Source: Pseudomonadota bacterium (GTDB lineage Bacteria; Pseudomonadota; Gammaproteobacteria; Steroidobacterales; Steroidobacteraceae). Taken from it: DNA of 8,107 nucleotides. The notes beneath the pieces were generated by a model that was not told the DNA's origin, made no database searches, and was given only the letters and a program-made list of their open reading frames with translations. The stretch lies in contig JAJXYU010000174.1 in NCBI GenBank assembly GCA_021780395.1, positions 1 through 8,107 of the forward strand. The letters run 5' to 3'. Shown piece by piece: positions 1 to 6,217 of the stretch (positions are counted from its first letter, which is position 1; each line of letters starts with the position of its first letter). The position numbers and the translations under genes are program-made.

Positions 1-2460
1 ATCGAGCAGCGTCTGCTTGTTGAACGCGTTGTCGACGAACAGCGCGGCGGTCCAATTGTCCGTGCGCAGCCCGACGCGCAGATTCACGATGCCGTAGGAC
101 GGCAGATTGATCTGGGTCTGACTGATGTTGTTGAGGTAGACGGTGACGCCGTACGGCAGATCGTACCGCGAGCCGACGTAGCTGTAGTTGACGTTGCCGA
201 TGAACGACATGTCGTTGGTCAGCGCGTGATGGTAGTTGAGCGACGCCGAACCGGTGAGCTTGGGGGTATCCGGCACCGCGTAGCCTTGCGGTATGCCGAC
301 GATCGCGCTGTCGGTCAGGAACTTGCTGTGGGTGTAGCCCCAACTCGTCGCAAAATCGAACCCGTCGCCGAGGTCGGCACGGAACTCCGCCTCGAGTCCG
401 TAGATGTTGGCGTTGCCGCCGTTCACGGTGAAGCCGAAGCCGGCGATGTTGGTCGAGACCTGCGGATCCATCCAGCGCTCGAAATACGCCGTCAGGTTGA
501 ACAGGGCGCGGTGATGCCAGAACTCGTTCTTCGTGCCGATCTCATAGTCCCACACCGAGTCCGAGTTGAACTGCGGTACGCCTTGCCCGTTGACGTTGGG
601 GAAATTCGCGACGTTCGTGTAGATCGTGCCCGGCTGCGTCGGTGTCGCCGAGAGCTTCGTCTGCAAGCCGCACTGCTGGAGCTGCACCAGGGACGAGGGC
701 GCCGCGCAGATCGCGGGGGTCACCGGATAGTTGTAGCCGACGAACGGCTGGCTGGTGCCGCCGAGACGGAAGCCCTTGGCGATCGTGCCGTACACCATGT
801 GATCCCGGTCGATCTGCCAGGTCAGGTTGAAGCGCGGATTGGTACCGTTCGCGCTGCCGTTCGCGGTGGTGATGAACGGCGCGACGTTGCCGGCGACCGT
901 CGGTGCTCCGCTCAGGAGGTTCGCGAAGCCGAGCGGCGTGAAGTCACCAAACTCCGTGTTCGTCTGGTCGTAGGAATAGTGGTACCAACGCACCCCGATC
1001 GACGCGGTGAGGCCGTGCAGGAACTCCCAGGAGAGATTGCCGAAGAACGCGTTCTGCAGGATGGTCTGCGGCTGGTAATCGACGTAGACGTTGGCGATCG
1101 GGCCTGCCTGGGGATTGACGGACCACATGTCCCATTCGGAGTTCAGATCCTGGTAGTAGTAACCGGCCAGCCATTGCAGCGGACTGTTGCCGGTGGACGC
1201 CAGGCGCAGTTCCTCGCTCACCTGCCGCGTGTAATCGCGCTCCTCGACGCCCGGGCCGTACGGCCCGGGACCCGTCGGTCCGATACCGCCCGCGGACGTG
1301 TCGTACGGGAACGCCTGGGTCGCCGAGCCGAGGCCCGCCGAGCCCGCATTTTCCTCGCTGCCGTCCTGCGAGACCAGCGCGTGATTCGACCACAGTCCGG
1401 TGATCGAGGTGAGCGCGACGTCCGGCGTGATCGCGTATTCGATCTTCAGGCTGCCGAGCGTGAAGCGATCCGTCTGCGGCTCGGAGGTCTGATAGATCTC
1501 GTAGTGACCCTTCTGCGCCGGCATGCCCGGATTGGTCGGCGACCCGTTGACGTCGACCGCGTTCGGGGCATTCGCGTCGTCCTGCTGCCACATGAGCATC
1601 GGCGTGATCTTCAGCTGATCGTTCGGCTGGTAGAGCAGGGTCGCGCGGAACGAATCGTCCGTGGACGAATTGGCATTCGTGGTCGTCGAGATGAGCGGTG
1701 CGGTGTAGAAATTGCTAGGCCGGTAGCACGGTGTGCTCGGGCAGGTGTCGGTCTGCACCGCGCCGTCGGCGAGCACGTAGCGATTCAGCCAGCCGCTGGT
1801 GGTGGTGTGCGAGCCGACGAGCCGCAAGGCGGCCGTCGAACCGAACGGCAGGTTCACCATGCCGTTCTGCGCGAAATTGATGCCGCCGCCGGATCCGGTA
1901 TTGGAAATGGTCGTCTCGCCGGAACCGTCGAAACGCCCCAGTTCGGGGCTGGCCGGAATCAGGCGGACCGTGCCGCCCATCGAACTCGAGCCGTACAGGG
2001 TTCCCTGCGGGCCGTGCAGAACCTCGACGCGCTGCAGATCGTAGAGGTTCGGATCGATGATCACCTTGCCGAGCTGCTCCGAAGCAGGGGCGGAGAGCGC
2101 GACGTCATCGAGGTAGACCCCGACCATCGAGGTGTTGCCACCGGAGGAGTTCAGACCGCGCATCTCGTACTCGGTCTCGTTGGGTCCCGAGGTGCGCATC
2201 GACAGGCCTGGAACCCCTTGGGCCAGGGTGTTGAAGTCGACGAGGCCGCGATCGGAGATGTTGGCCGCGGTGAGCACCGTCATGCTGATCGGCGTGTTCT
2301 GAGCCAGCGTCTTGCGCTTGGTCGCCGTGACGACGATCTCGGCGAGCTGGTTCGAGGGGGCCGTGCTCGGCTGGGCGTCGGCCGCGTAGGTCGCGGCGGC
2401 GCCTGCGGACGCGAGAACGGCCGCCACCGCGATGGCCAGGACTTGATTTCTGTGCATCAT
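1..2460 (-). CDS. TonB-dependent outer-membrane receptor (C-terminus beyond window)
   Basis: This encodes an outer-membrane beta-barrel transporter that would import a large or scarce substrate using TonB-ExbBD energy; the substrate is unknown. The frame stays open for 820 codons from the ATG at 2460 to the window edge. Residues 1-27 look like a Sec signal peptide (hydrophobic LAIAVAAVLASAGAAA, cleavage near TYA-AD). A TonB box, EIVVTATKR, follows at 41-49. The plug domain spans about 55-172, with RVEVLHGPQGTLYG at 144-157 and then SSSMGGTVRLIPA. The rest is barrel with N/T/S-rich loops, and the last visible residues (W..ALFVDNAFNKQTLLD) resemble the final strands, so perhaps 30-50 residues are missing. 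There is no N-terminal STN domain, so sigma/anti-sigma surface signalling is not expected. The start is set by GGAG at 2470-2473, nine bases upstream; an in-frame ATG at 2475 would overlap this site, and ATG 2457 is also possible. It diverges from the aminotransferase gene. Confidence 0.95.
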   Translation of the reverse strand, partial: MMHRNQVLAIAVAAVLASAGAAATYAADAQPSTAPSNQLAEIVVTATKRKTLAQNTPISMTVLTAANISDRGLVDFNTLAQGVPGLSMRTSGPNETEYEMRGLNSSGGNTSMVGVYLDDVALSAPASEQLGKVIIDPNLYDLQRVEVLHGPQGTLYGSSSMGGTVRLIPASPELGRFDGSGETTISNTGSGGGINFAQNGMVNLPFGSTAALRLVGSHTTTSGWLNRYVLADGAVQTDTCPSTPCYRPSNFYTAPLISTTTNANSSTDDSFRATLLYQPNDQLKITPMLMWQQDDANAPNAVDVNGSPTNPGMPAQKGHYEIYQTSEPQTDRFTLGSLKIEYAITPDVALTSITGLWSNHALVSQDGSEENAGSAGLGSATQAFPYDTSAGGIGPTGPGPYGPGVEERDYTRQVSEELRLASTGNSPLQWLAGYYYQDLNSEWDMWSVNPQAGPIANVYVDYQPQTILQNAFFGNLSWEFLHGLTASIGVRWYHYSYDQTNTEFGDFTPLGFANLLSGAPTVAGNVAPFITTANGSANGTNPRFNLTWQIDRDHMVYGTIAKGFRLGGTSQPFVGYNYPVTPAICAAPSSLVQLQQCGLQTKLSATPTQPGTIYTNVANFPNVNGQGVPQFNSDSVWDYEIGTKNEFWHHRALFNLTAYFERWMDPQVSTNIAGFGFTVNGGNANIYGLEAEFRADLGDGFDFATSWGYTHSKFLTDSAIVGIPQGYAVPDTPKLTGSASLNYHHALTNDMSFIGNVNYSYVGSRYDLPYGVTVYLNNISQTQINLPSYGIVNLRVGLRTDNWTAALFVDNAFNKQTLLD

Positions 2461-2497
2461 TGATGATCGCTCCATTGCATGTCGCTCGGGCTTCCCT

Positions 2498-2526
2498 GCC
2501 GCCGAACCCAAGGGTTCGGATGCGGC
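2498..2526 (-). promoter_or_regulatory. Inverted repeat/hairpin in the receptor leader
   Basis: A perfect dyad, CCGAACCCAAGGGTTCGG, occupies 2502-2519 (8-base arms, 2-base centre). Outside it, GCCGC (2498-2502) can pair with GCGGC (2522-2526) across a small bulge if the outer base pair of the dyad is given up. On the transcript the tip can be read as a CUUG tetraloop closed by a seven-pair stem. It sits about 40-65 bases upstream of the receptor start and downstream of the predicted transcription start. It could be a DNA operator or an mRNA structure controlling translation; the sequence does not decide which. It matches no riboswitch class I recognise. Confidence 0.45.
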
Positions 2527-2570
2527 GCCGGCGCACCGGTGAGGGTCTCCCCGGGGGAAGGTTTGGGATA

Positions 2571-2599
2571 ATGCTACCTGTTGTGGGCCGCTTTGCCAA
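2571..2599 (-). promoter_or_regulatory. Predicted sigma70-type promoter of the receptor gene
   Basis: Read on the minus strand, a -35 box TTGGCA (2599-2594, five of six consensus bases) is followed by a 17-base spacer and a -10 box TAGCAT (2576-2571, four of six). Transcription would begin near 2564 and give a leader of about 100 bases before the receptor start at 2460. The promoter lies in the most AT-rich stretch of the window, roughly 2565-2645. This is a prediction from hexamer match and spacing only. Confidence 0.55.
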
Positions 2600-2690
2600 A
2601 TCCACCACAAGCAAACCCTGGTAAATAAAAATTACCTATTTTTCATGTTGTTCTGGTCGCCGGAGCGTGTTGCTGATTCGATACGTTCGG

Positions 2691-2720
2691 CGGGCGCCCG
2701 GCTATCGGGGATCACCCCGA
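2691..2720. promoter_or_regulatory. Pair of inverted repeats upstream of the aminotransferase, possible operator
   Basis: CGGGCGCCCG at 2691-2700 is a perfect 10-base palindrome. Four bases later TCGGGGATCACCCCGA at 2705-2720 has 6-base arms around ATCA. They end about 90 bases before the aminotransferase start. Two close dyads in a divergent gap suggest binding sites for a dimeric regulator, but the first is plain GC and could arise by chance. No regulator gene is visible in the window. Confidence 0.3.
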
Positions 2721-2796
2721 GCATCGTTAGGCACCGCCCGCTGGCATAGCTTGCGCGGTCACGGCATCCGTGCTGACATCTGCCGCTCATCCGCGC

Positions 2797-2803
2797 GAGG
2801 AGA
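2797..2803 (+). promoter_or_regulatory. Strong ribosome-binding site deciding the aminotransferase start
   Basis: GAGGAGA ends five bases before the ATG at 2809 and is the clearest Shine-Dalgarno match on the plus strand here. It favours that start over the in-frame GTG at 2770. Confidence 0.7.
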
Positions 2804-2808
2804 TCGCC

Positions 2809-3978
2809 ATGCCGCGTGCGCGCCCTGGCCGCCTGCAGCACATTGCCGGCATCGGCGTCGACCGCATGGGCGCTCTCGCCGACGCGTCGGGGCGGGACTG
2901 GCTGCGATTGGAGAACCTCGATACCGACATCCCGCCAGACCAGGCGGCCGTCGAGCGGACCCGCGCCGCGGTCGCCGACGACGCCTGCAACAGTTATCTG
3001 CCGTTCGTCGGCCAGGCCCGCTTGCGCGCGACGGCCGCTCGGCACGTGGCACGGTTGTCGGGTGTGGCATATTCCGGCGAGCGCAATTGCGTGATCTCGG
3101 CCGGCGGGTTGTCCGGCATCCTGAACGTGCTGCTGGCGACGGTCGAAGTGGGCGACGAGGTCGTCGTCACCGATCCGACCTACGTCGGGCTCATCAACCG
3201 CATCCGCCTCGTCGGTGGTGTGCCGAAGTTCGTGCCCTTCGTGTTCGCGCCGGGCGAACCGTGGCGCCTCGACCTGCAGGCGCTGCGTGACGCGATCGGA
3301 CCCCGGGTGACGGCGATGCTGCTGATGTCGCCCTCGATGCCCTGTGGCGGCTGCCTCGAGGAGAGCGACTGGGCAGTCGTCGCCGATCTGTGCCGTGCGC
3401 ATGATCTCACCCTGATCCTCGATGCGGCGATGGAGCGGTTGCTGTTCGACGGCCGGCGGCCACTGCATCCGGCCGGCTTGCCGGGCATGGCGGAGCGGAC
3501 GATCAGCGTGGGCTCGTGCGCGAAGGAATTGCGCATGATCGGCTGGCGGGTCGGATGGATCATCGCGCCCGAGCGCTACCTGCCGGATCTGATCGCGGTC
3601 TCGCTCGCCAACGTCGTGGTGCCGGTCGGGATCGCGCAGGATGCGGTGGCGACCGCGCTCGAGCGCTCGGCGGGCACGCTCGCGCCCTATGTAGAGGAAC
3701 TGCAGACCCGCCGTGACGTGCTGGCGCGCGAACTCGCCGGGCTGTCCTTCGGCCTGCCGGCCGGCGGATGGTCGATGCTGCTGCGCGCGTCGGACCATGG
3801 CATCGACGGCGGTACGCTCTCGGCGCGTCTGCTCGAGCAGGGCATCTGCGCCACGGGGATGTCCGGTTGGGGCGCGACCCACGGGGAGCAATACCTGCGT
3901 CTCGTGTTCGCGAACGAGCCGGCGCCGCGGCTCACCGGCGTCGGGGCGCGGGTGCGGGCCGCCCTCGGGCTCGCCTGA
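2809..3978 (+). CDS. PLP-dependent aminotransferase, class I/II (fold type I)
   Basis: The 389-residue product matches the usual length of aspartate-aminotransferase-like enzymes, cytosolic PLP proteins that move amino groups between amino acids and keto acids. Family features in order: Y63..G68..LR (72-73) of the substrate/dimer region, a cofactor-phosphate loop near SAGG (97-100), DPTY 122-125, Asp205 for the pyridine nitrogen, the Schiff-base lysine K239 in SCAKELRMIGWRVGW, R247 (lysine+8, phosphate contact) and R364 in YLRLVFA for the substrate carboxylate. Two positions are unusual: the NPxNPTG-like motif reads SPSMPCGG (Met177 for Asn), and the DxxY motif reads DAAM (Met208 for Tyr). 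These may mark a distinct subfamily rather than a dead enzyme. The ATG at 2809 is chosen because GAGGAGA lies at 2797-2803, five bases upstream; a GTG at 2770 would add 13 residues. The substrate is not predictable. It diverges from the receptor gene. Confidence 0.92.
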   Translation: MPRARPGRLQHIAGIGVDRMGALADASGRDWLRLENLDTDIPPDQAAVERTRAAVADDACNSYLPFVGQARLRATAARHVARLSGVAYSGERNCVISAGGLSGILNVLLATVEVGDEVVVTDPTYVGLINRIRLVGGVPKFVPFVFAPGEPWRLDLQALRDAIGPRVTAMLLMSPSMPCGGCLEESDWAVVADLCRAHDLTLILDAAMERLLFDGRRPLHPAGLPGMAERTISVGSCAKELRMIGWRVGWIIAPERYLPDLIAVSLANVVVPVGIAQDAVATALERSAGTLAPYVEELQTRRDVLARELAGLSFGLPAGGWSMLLRASDHGIDGGTLSARLLEQGICATGMSGWGATHGEQYLRLVFANEPAPRLTGVGARVRAALGLA

Positions 3979-4025
3979 CGCGCAGCGCCGGTGGTGCGCG
4001 CACCCCCGCGGGCATCGCGTCGGGT

Positions 4026-4044
4026 TCGAGTGGACTGCACTCGA
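4026..4044 (+). terminator. Hairpin downstream of the aminotransferase, possible terminator
   Basis: TCGAGTG (4026-4032), a GACTG loop and CACTCGA (4038-4044) form a perfect 7-pair stem, which GG/CC outside can extend across a one-base bulge. It lies about 50 bases after the stop codon. No T-tract follows, so it would be at best an atypical intrinsic terminator or a 3'-end stabilising structure. Confidence 0.35.
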
Positions 4045-4118
4045 CCGAAAGCCGGGGCTGCCGCGGTTGGATTGCCCGATTCACGGCGAAATCACCGATC
4101 CCGGGTGCCGATTGCCTC

Positions 4119-4124
4119 TACAAT
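4119..4124 (+). promoter_or_regulatory. Possible -10 element for the RIO kinase gene
   Basis: TACAAT matches the sigma70 -10 consensus at five of six positions and stands out in GC-rich surroundings. No acceptable -35 box lies 16-18 bases upstream and there is no extended -10 TG, so the call is weak. The leader would be about 140 bases. Confidence 0.3.
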
Positions 4125-4174
4125 GGCATCCGTCCAGCCGCCGAACTCCCGGACGCCGACACTGGCGCGATGAT

Positions 4175-4197
4175 CGCCGTCGCCGTCGCCGTCGCCG
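4175..4197 (+). repeat. Short CGCCGT tandem repeat
   Basis: Three perfect copies of the hexamer CGCCGT (4175-4192) are followed by a partial copy, CGCCG. It lies in the gap before the kinase. In the kinase frame it would encode alternating Ala-Val. Low-complexity GC hexamers are common in such genomes. Confidence 0.6.
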
Positions 4198-4271
4198 GCG
4201 CCGGGCGGTCGTGCTGCTCGTATTTTCGGGCGCGTAGGTCGCCCATCACCCGCGATGAGTTGCCAAGCCTC

Positions 4272-5126
4272 ATGAAGACGCCTGCCGGACTGCAGCCCCT
4301 GATCGACGACGGACTGGTCGACTCCGTCGTGCGCCGCTTGAAGAGCGGCAAGGAAGCCTCCGTATTCCTCGTCGCCTGCGGTGACGCCATCCGCTGCGCC
4401 AAGGTCTACAAGGAGGCCGAGCACCGCGGCTTCCATCGGCTTGCGCAGTACACCGAGGGCCGGAAGATGCGCAACAGCCGTGACCAGCGCGCAATGAGCA
4501 AGCGCGGCCGCCATGGGCGGCGGGTGCAGGAGACGGAGTGGAAGAACGCCGAGGTGGAGGCCTTGTATCTTCTCGCCGGCGTCGGCGTCCGGGTTCCGGC
4601 GCCCTATCTCGTGCACGAAGGCGTACTGCTCATGGAGATGGTGTGCGATGCCGAGGGACGGCCCGCGCCGCGGCTCAACGAGGTCGAGATTTCAGCCGAC
4701 CAGGCGCGCGAGTGGCATGCGTTCATGATCTCGCAGATCGTGCGCATGCTGTGCGCCGGGCTGATCCACGGCGATCTGTCGGACTTCAACGTGCTGGTGA
4801 GCGCGGGCGGACCGGTCATCATCGATCTGCCGCAGGCCGTGCATGCGGCGGGCAACAACAACGCGTTCGCGATGCTGGAGCGCGACGTGAACAACATGCG
4901 CGCGGCGTTTGGCCGAAGCGCACCGGAGTTGCTTGAAACGCAGTACGCGCGCGAAATCTGGAAGTGCTACGAAGCCGGCGAATTGACGCCGGAAACGGCG
5001 CTGTCGGGAATCTGCCCGGCCGACACCGGCGCGGCGGACGTCGATGCGGTGCTGGATCACATCGAACAGGAGCGCCAGGACGCGGAGTTTCGCGAGCGTC
5101 GGCGGCTCGAGGCGGATGCGGCATAG
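4272..5126 (+). CDS. RIO1-family serine/threonine protein kinase (PA4780-like)
   Basis: The 284-residue product is a bacterial RIO-type kinase, an ATP-dependent kinase fold that lacks the classical activation loop; bacterial substrates are poorly known. In order: the family-typical N-terminus MKTP..LQPLIDDGLVD, the nucleotide loop SGKEASVFLV (25-34), the ATP lysine K44 in RCAKVYKEA, a basic segment EGRKMRNSR (62-70), WKNAEVEAL (90-98), the hinge region VLLMEMV (118-124), catalytic loop HGDLSDFNV (166-174, D168 and N173), metal-binding D185 in IIDLPQAV, and NNNAFAMLERDVNNM (195-209). All key residues are present. The C-terminal tail is charged and probably helical. The ATG at 4272 fits the family N-terminus but has no clear Shine-Dalgarno site; an in-frame ATG at 4170 would add 34 residues of unlikely composition. 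The acetyltransferase gene follows after 51 bases and may be co-transcribed. Confidence 0.93.
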   Translation: MKTPAGLQPLIDDGLVDSVVRRLKSGKEASVFLVACGDAIRCAKVYKEAEHRGFHRLAQYTEGRKMRNSRDQRAMSKRGRHGRRVQETEWKNAEVEALYLLAGVGVRVPAPYLVHEGVLLMEMVCDAEGRPAPRLNEVEISADQAREWHAFMISQIVRMLCAGLIHGDLSDFNVLVSAGGPVIIDLPQAVHAAGNNNAFAMLERDVNNMRAAFGRSAPELLETQYAREIWKCYEAGELTPETALSGICPADTGAADVDAVLDHIEQERQDAEFRERRRLEADAA

Positions 5127-5177
5127 GCCGGAAGACCCGGAAGGTGGTCATCGGCATTTCGAGGACGGGCAACGCGA

Positions 5178-5636
5178 ATGTTCGAAATTCGTCTGGACGA
5201 TCTCCGCGGTGAGCCGACACGCGAGCTCGTGACTCTGCACATTGCAGAAATGCATCGGAGCTCGCCTCCCGGACAGGTGTGCGCGCTCGACCTGTCGGGG
5301 CTGACGGCGTCCAACGTCACGGTCTGGTCGGCGTGGGACGGACCCGCATTGGCGGGCATCGCCGCGCTCAAGGAGCTTGGCGATGGAACGGGCGAGTTGA
5401 AATCGATGCGAACTCATCCAAGACACCTGCGCAAGGGCGTCGCCAGCGCGCTCCTCGAGCACATCGTCGGTGAAGCGCGTCGACGCGGGCTGCGTCGCCT
5501 CGGTCTCGAGACCGGAACGGGTCCTGCGTTCGAGCCGGCGTTGGCCCTGTATCGCCAGCGCGGGTTCATCGACTGCGAGGCGTATGCCGATTACCGTCCC
5601 AATGAATTCAGTCAGTTCCTCTGCTTAGGCCTGTAG
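5178..5636 (+). CDS. GNAT-family N-acetyltransferase
   Basis: The 152-residue product has the normal length of a single-domain GNAT enzyme, which transfers an acetyl group from acetyl-CoA to an amine; the acceptor is unknown. The acetyl-CoA region is clear: strand GELKSMRTHP (72-81), pyrophosphate loop HLRKGVASALL (83-93), then helix EHIVGEARRRG and strand LRRLGLETG (105-113). The C-terminal ALYRQRGFIDCEAYADY (123-139) is the usual motif B. The pattern resembles the uncharacterised YsnE-like group. Only a weak ribosome site (GAGG about 14 bases upstream) precedes the ATG. It follows the kinase by 51 bases with no terminator seen between, so a shared transcript is plausible. A gap of 118 bases with its own promoter-like sequence separates it from the next gene. 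Confidence 0.9.
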   Translation: MFEIRLDDLRGEPTRELVTLHIAEMHRSSPPGQVCALDLSGLTASNVTVWSAWDGPALAGIAALKELGDGTGELKSMRTHPRHLRKGVASALLEHIVGEARRRGLRRLGLETGTGPAFEPALALYRQRGFIDCEAYADYRPNEFSQFLCLGL

Positions 5637-5711
5637 CCGGGAGACGCGGCGGAGCCGGCCGACTTCTTGGCTGCTCTCCTGCGGCGAAGATGCGCCGGCG
5701 ACGCCGCCCCG

Positions 5712-5717
5712 TATACT
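5712..5717 (+). promoter_or_regulatory. Possible -10 element for the VOC gene
   Basis: TATACT matches the -10 consensus at five of six positions, 37 bases before the ATG at 5755, giving a leader of about 30 bases. No good -35 sequence is visible at the right spacing, so recognition may depend on an activator or the promoter may be weak. Confidence 0.4.
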
Positions 5718-5754
5718 GGCCGGCGAACCGATTTCTCAACCAGAAGGAAGGTCG

Positions 5755-6129
5755 ATGTTTTCCCACATCATGATCGGTACCAATGACCTGCAGCGCGCGA
5801 AGGCTTTCTACGATGTCGTGCTGGGCACGCTCGGTGTGCCGCCGGCAAAAGTCGATGGCCACAGGATCTTCTATCGAACGCCGACCGGCATTTTCTCCGT
5901 GACGAAACCGATCAACGGCGAGCCCGCGACCTGCGCCAACGGCATGACCATCGGTTTCGCGGCCGCATCGCCCGCCGAGGCGGATGCGTGGCACGCGGCG
6001 GGTCTCGCTGCCGGTGGCACGACCTGCGAAAACCCGCCGGGCGTGCGCGAGGGCAGCGTGGGCAAGCTCTATCTCGCCTATCTCCGCGATCCGGACGGCC
6101 ACAAGATCTGCGCGTTGCATCGGCTTTGA
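5755..6129 (+). CDS. VOC-superfamily protein (glyoxalase/dioxygenase fold)
   Basis: The 124-residue product is a small cytosolic vicinal-oxygen-chelate protein, a fold that usually dimerises and binds a metal. Typical elements: N-terminal strand FSHIMIGTNDLQRAKAFYDVVLG (2-24, His4 a likely metal ligand), the central MTIGFAAASPAEADAWHAAGLAAGG (64-88), and the final strand GKLYLAYLRDPDGHKICALHR (103-123). The CENPPGVREG loop (91-100) is common in this glyoxalase-like group. The second-strand position where a His or Glu ligand often sits (TIGF) has none, so the chemistry may not be classical glyoxalase I and no substrate can be given. The start has an excellent ribosome site, AAGGAAGG at 5744-5751. 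It is the last plus-strand gene before a convergent gap. Confidence 0.9.
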   Translation: MFSHIMIGTNDLQRAKAFYDVVLGTLGVPPAKVDGHRIFYRTPTGIFSVTKPINGEPATCANGMTIGFAAASPAEADAWHAAGLAAGGTTCENPPGVREGSVGKLYLAYLRDPDGHKICALHRL

Positions 6130-6147
6130 GTTTCGCGCCGAATCGAC

Positions 6148-6202
6148 GGGTGGGCGCGCACCCATAGGCCCCGGGTGGTACCGGGCGCGCGCTCTCGCCC
6201 GG
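6148..6202. terminator. GC-rich hairpins in the convergent gap, candidate bidirectional terminator
   Basis: Two stems lie between the converging VOC and GFA genes. GGGTG (6148-6152) pairs with CACCC (6159-6163), and CCGGGCG (6181-6187) pairs with CGCCCGG (6196-6202) around an 8-base loop. An alternative stem, CCCGG (6170-6174) with CCGGG (6181-6185), would compete with the second. No T-tract follows on either strand, so intrinsic termination would be weak. The position makes termination the likeliest role. Confidence 0.4.
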
Positions 6203-6217
6203 GCAATGCCCTGAGCA

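Larger units (their letters stand above)
2461..2808. other. Divergent intergenic control region between receptor and aminotransferase
   Basis: This 348-base gap separates two divergent genes. The receptor-proximal half holds its predicted promoter and leader hairpin. An AT-rich core has a weak inverted repeat, GGTAA (2620-2624) and TTACC (2632-2636). The aminotransferase-proximal half has two stronger inverted repeats at 2691-2720. I found no convincing promoter reading toward the aminotransferase and no small gene. A GTG at 2770 is in frame with the aminotransferase but lacks a good ribosome-binding site. Confidence 0.6.
3979..4271. other. Intergenic region between aminotransferase and RIO kinase
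   Basis: This 293-base gap contains a 12-base palindrome GGTGCGCGCACC (3993-4004), a hairpin at 4026-4044, a TACAAT -10-like box at 4119-4124 and a short CGCCGT tandem repeat at 4175-4192. The kinase reading frame is open across the whole gap, with an in-frame ATG at 4170, but the encoded stretch (AV-repeat, then an Arg/Ser-rich run) is unlike the kinase family, so I treat it as non-coding. I see no RNA gene. Confidence 0.5.

Noticed and set aside
226..2463. A 745-codon open frame on the plus strand opposite the receptor gene.
   Set aside because: Its codons are in exact register with the receptor codons on the other strand. It stays open because the receptor avoids TTA, CTA and TCA, as expected at high GC. 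The translation is Arg/Val/Gly-rich without domains, while the minus-strand frame has a signal peptide, TonB box and plug.
2105..2614. A 169-codon open frame on the minus strand crossing the receptor start and promoter.
   Set aside because: It overlaps the receptor N-terminus in another frame, runs through the predicted promoter and leader, and shows no family features.
2738..2779. Possible promoter TTGCGC - 17 bases - TGACAT toward the aminotransferase.
   Set aside because: Each hexamer matches the consensus at only three positions, so it is no better than background in this sequence.
2632..3891. A 419-codon open frame on the minus strand opposite the aminotransferase.
   Set aside because: It is an antisense shadow of a gene with full catalytic motifs; its composition is Arg/His/Asp/Ala-rich with no recognisable fold.
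4013..4080. A GGTTCGAGT-containing stretch that recalls a tRNA T-arm.
   Set aside because: No acceptor, D-arm or anticodon pairing could be laid out around it; the simple hairpin at 4026-4044 explains the symmetry.
3768..4271. A 168-residue N-terminal extension of the RIO kinase in the same frame, reaching into the aminotransferase gene.
   Set aside because: It would overlap the end of the aminotransferase, and its sequence is unlike the kinase family, which starts at MKTP.
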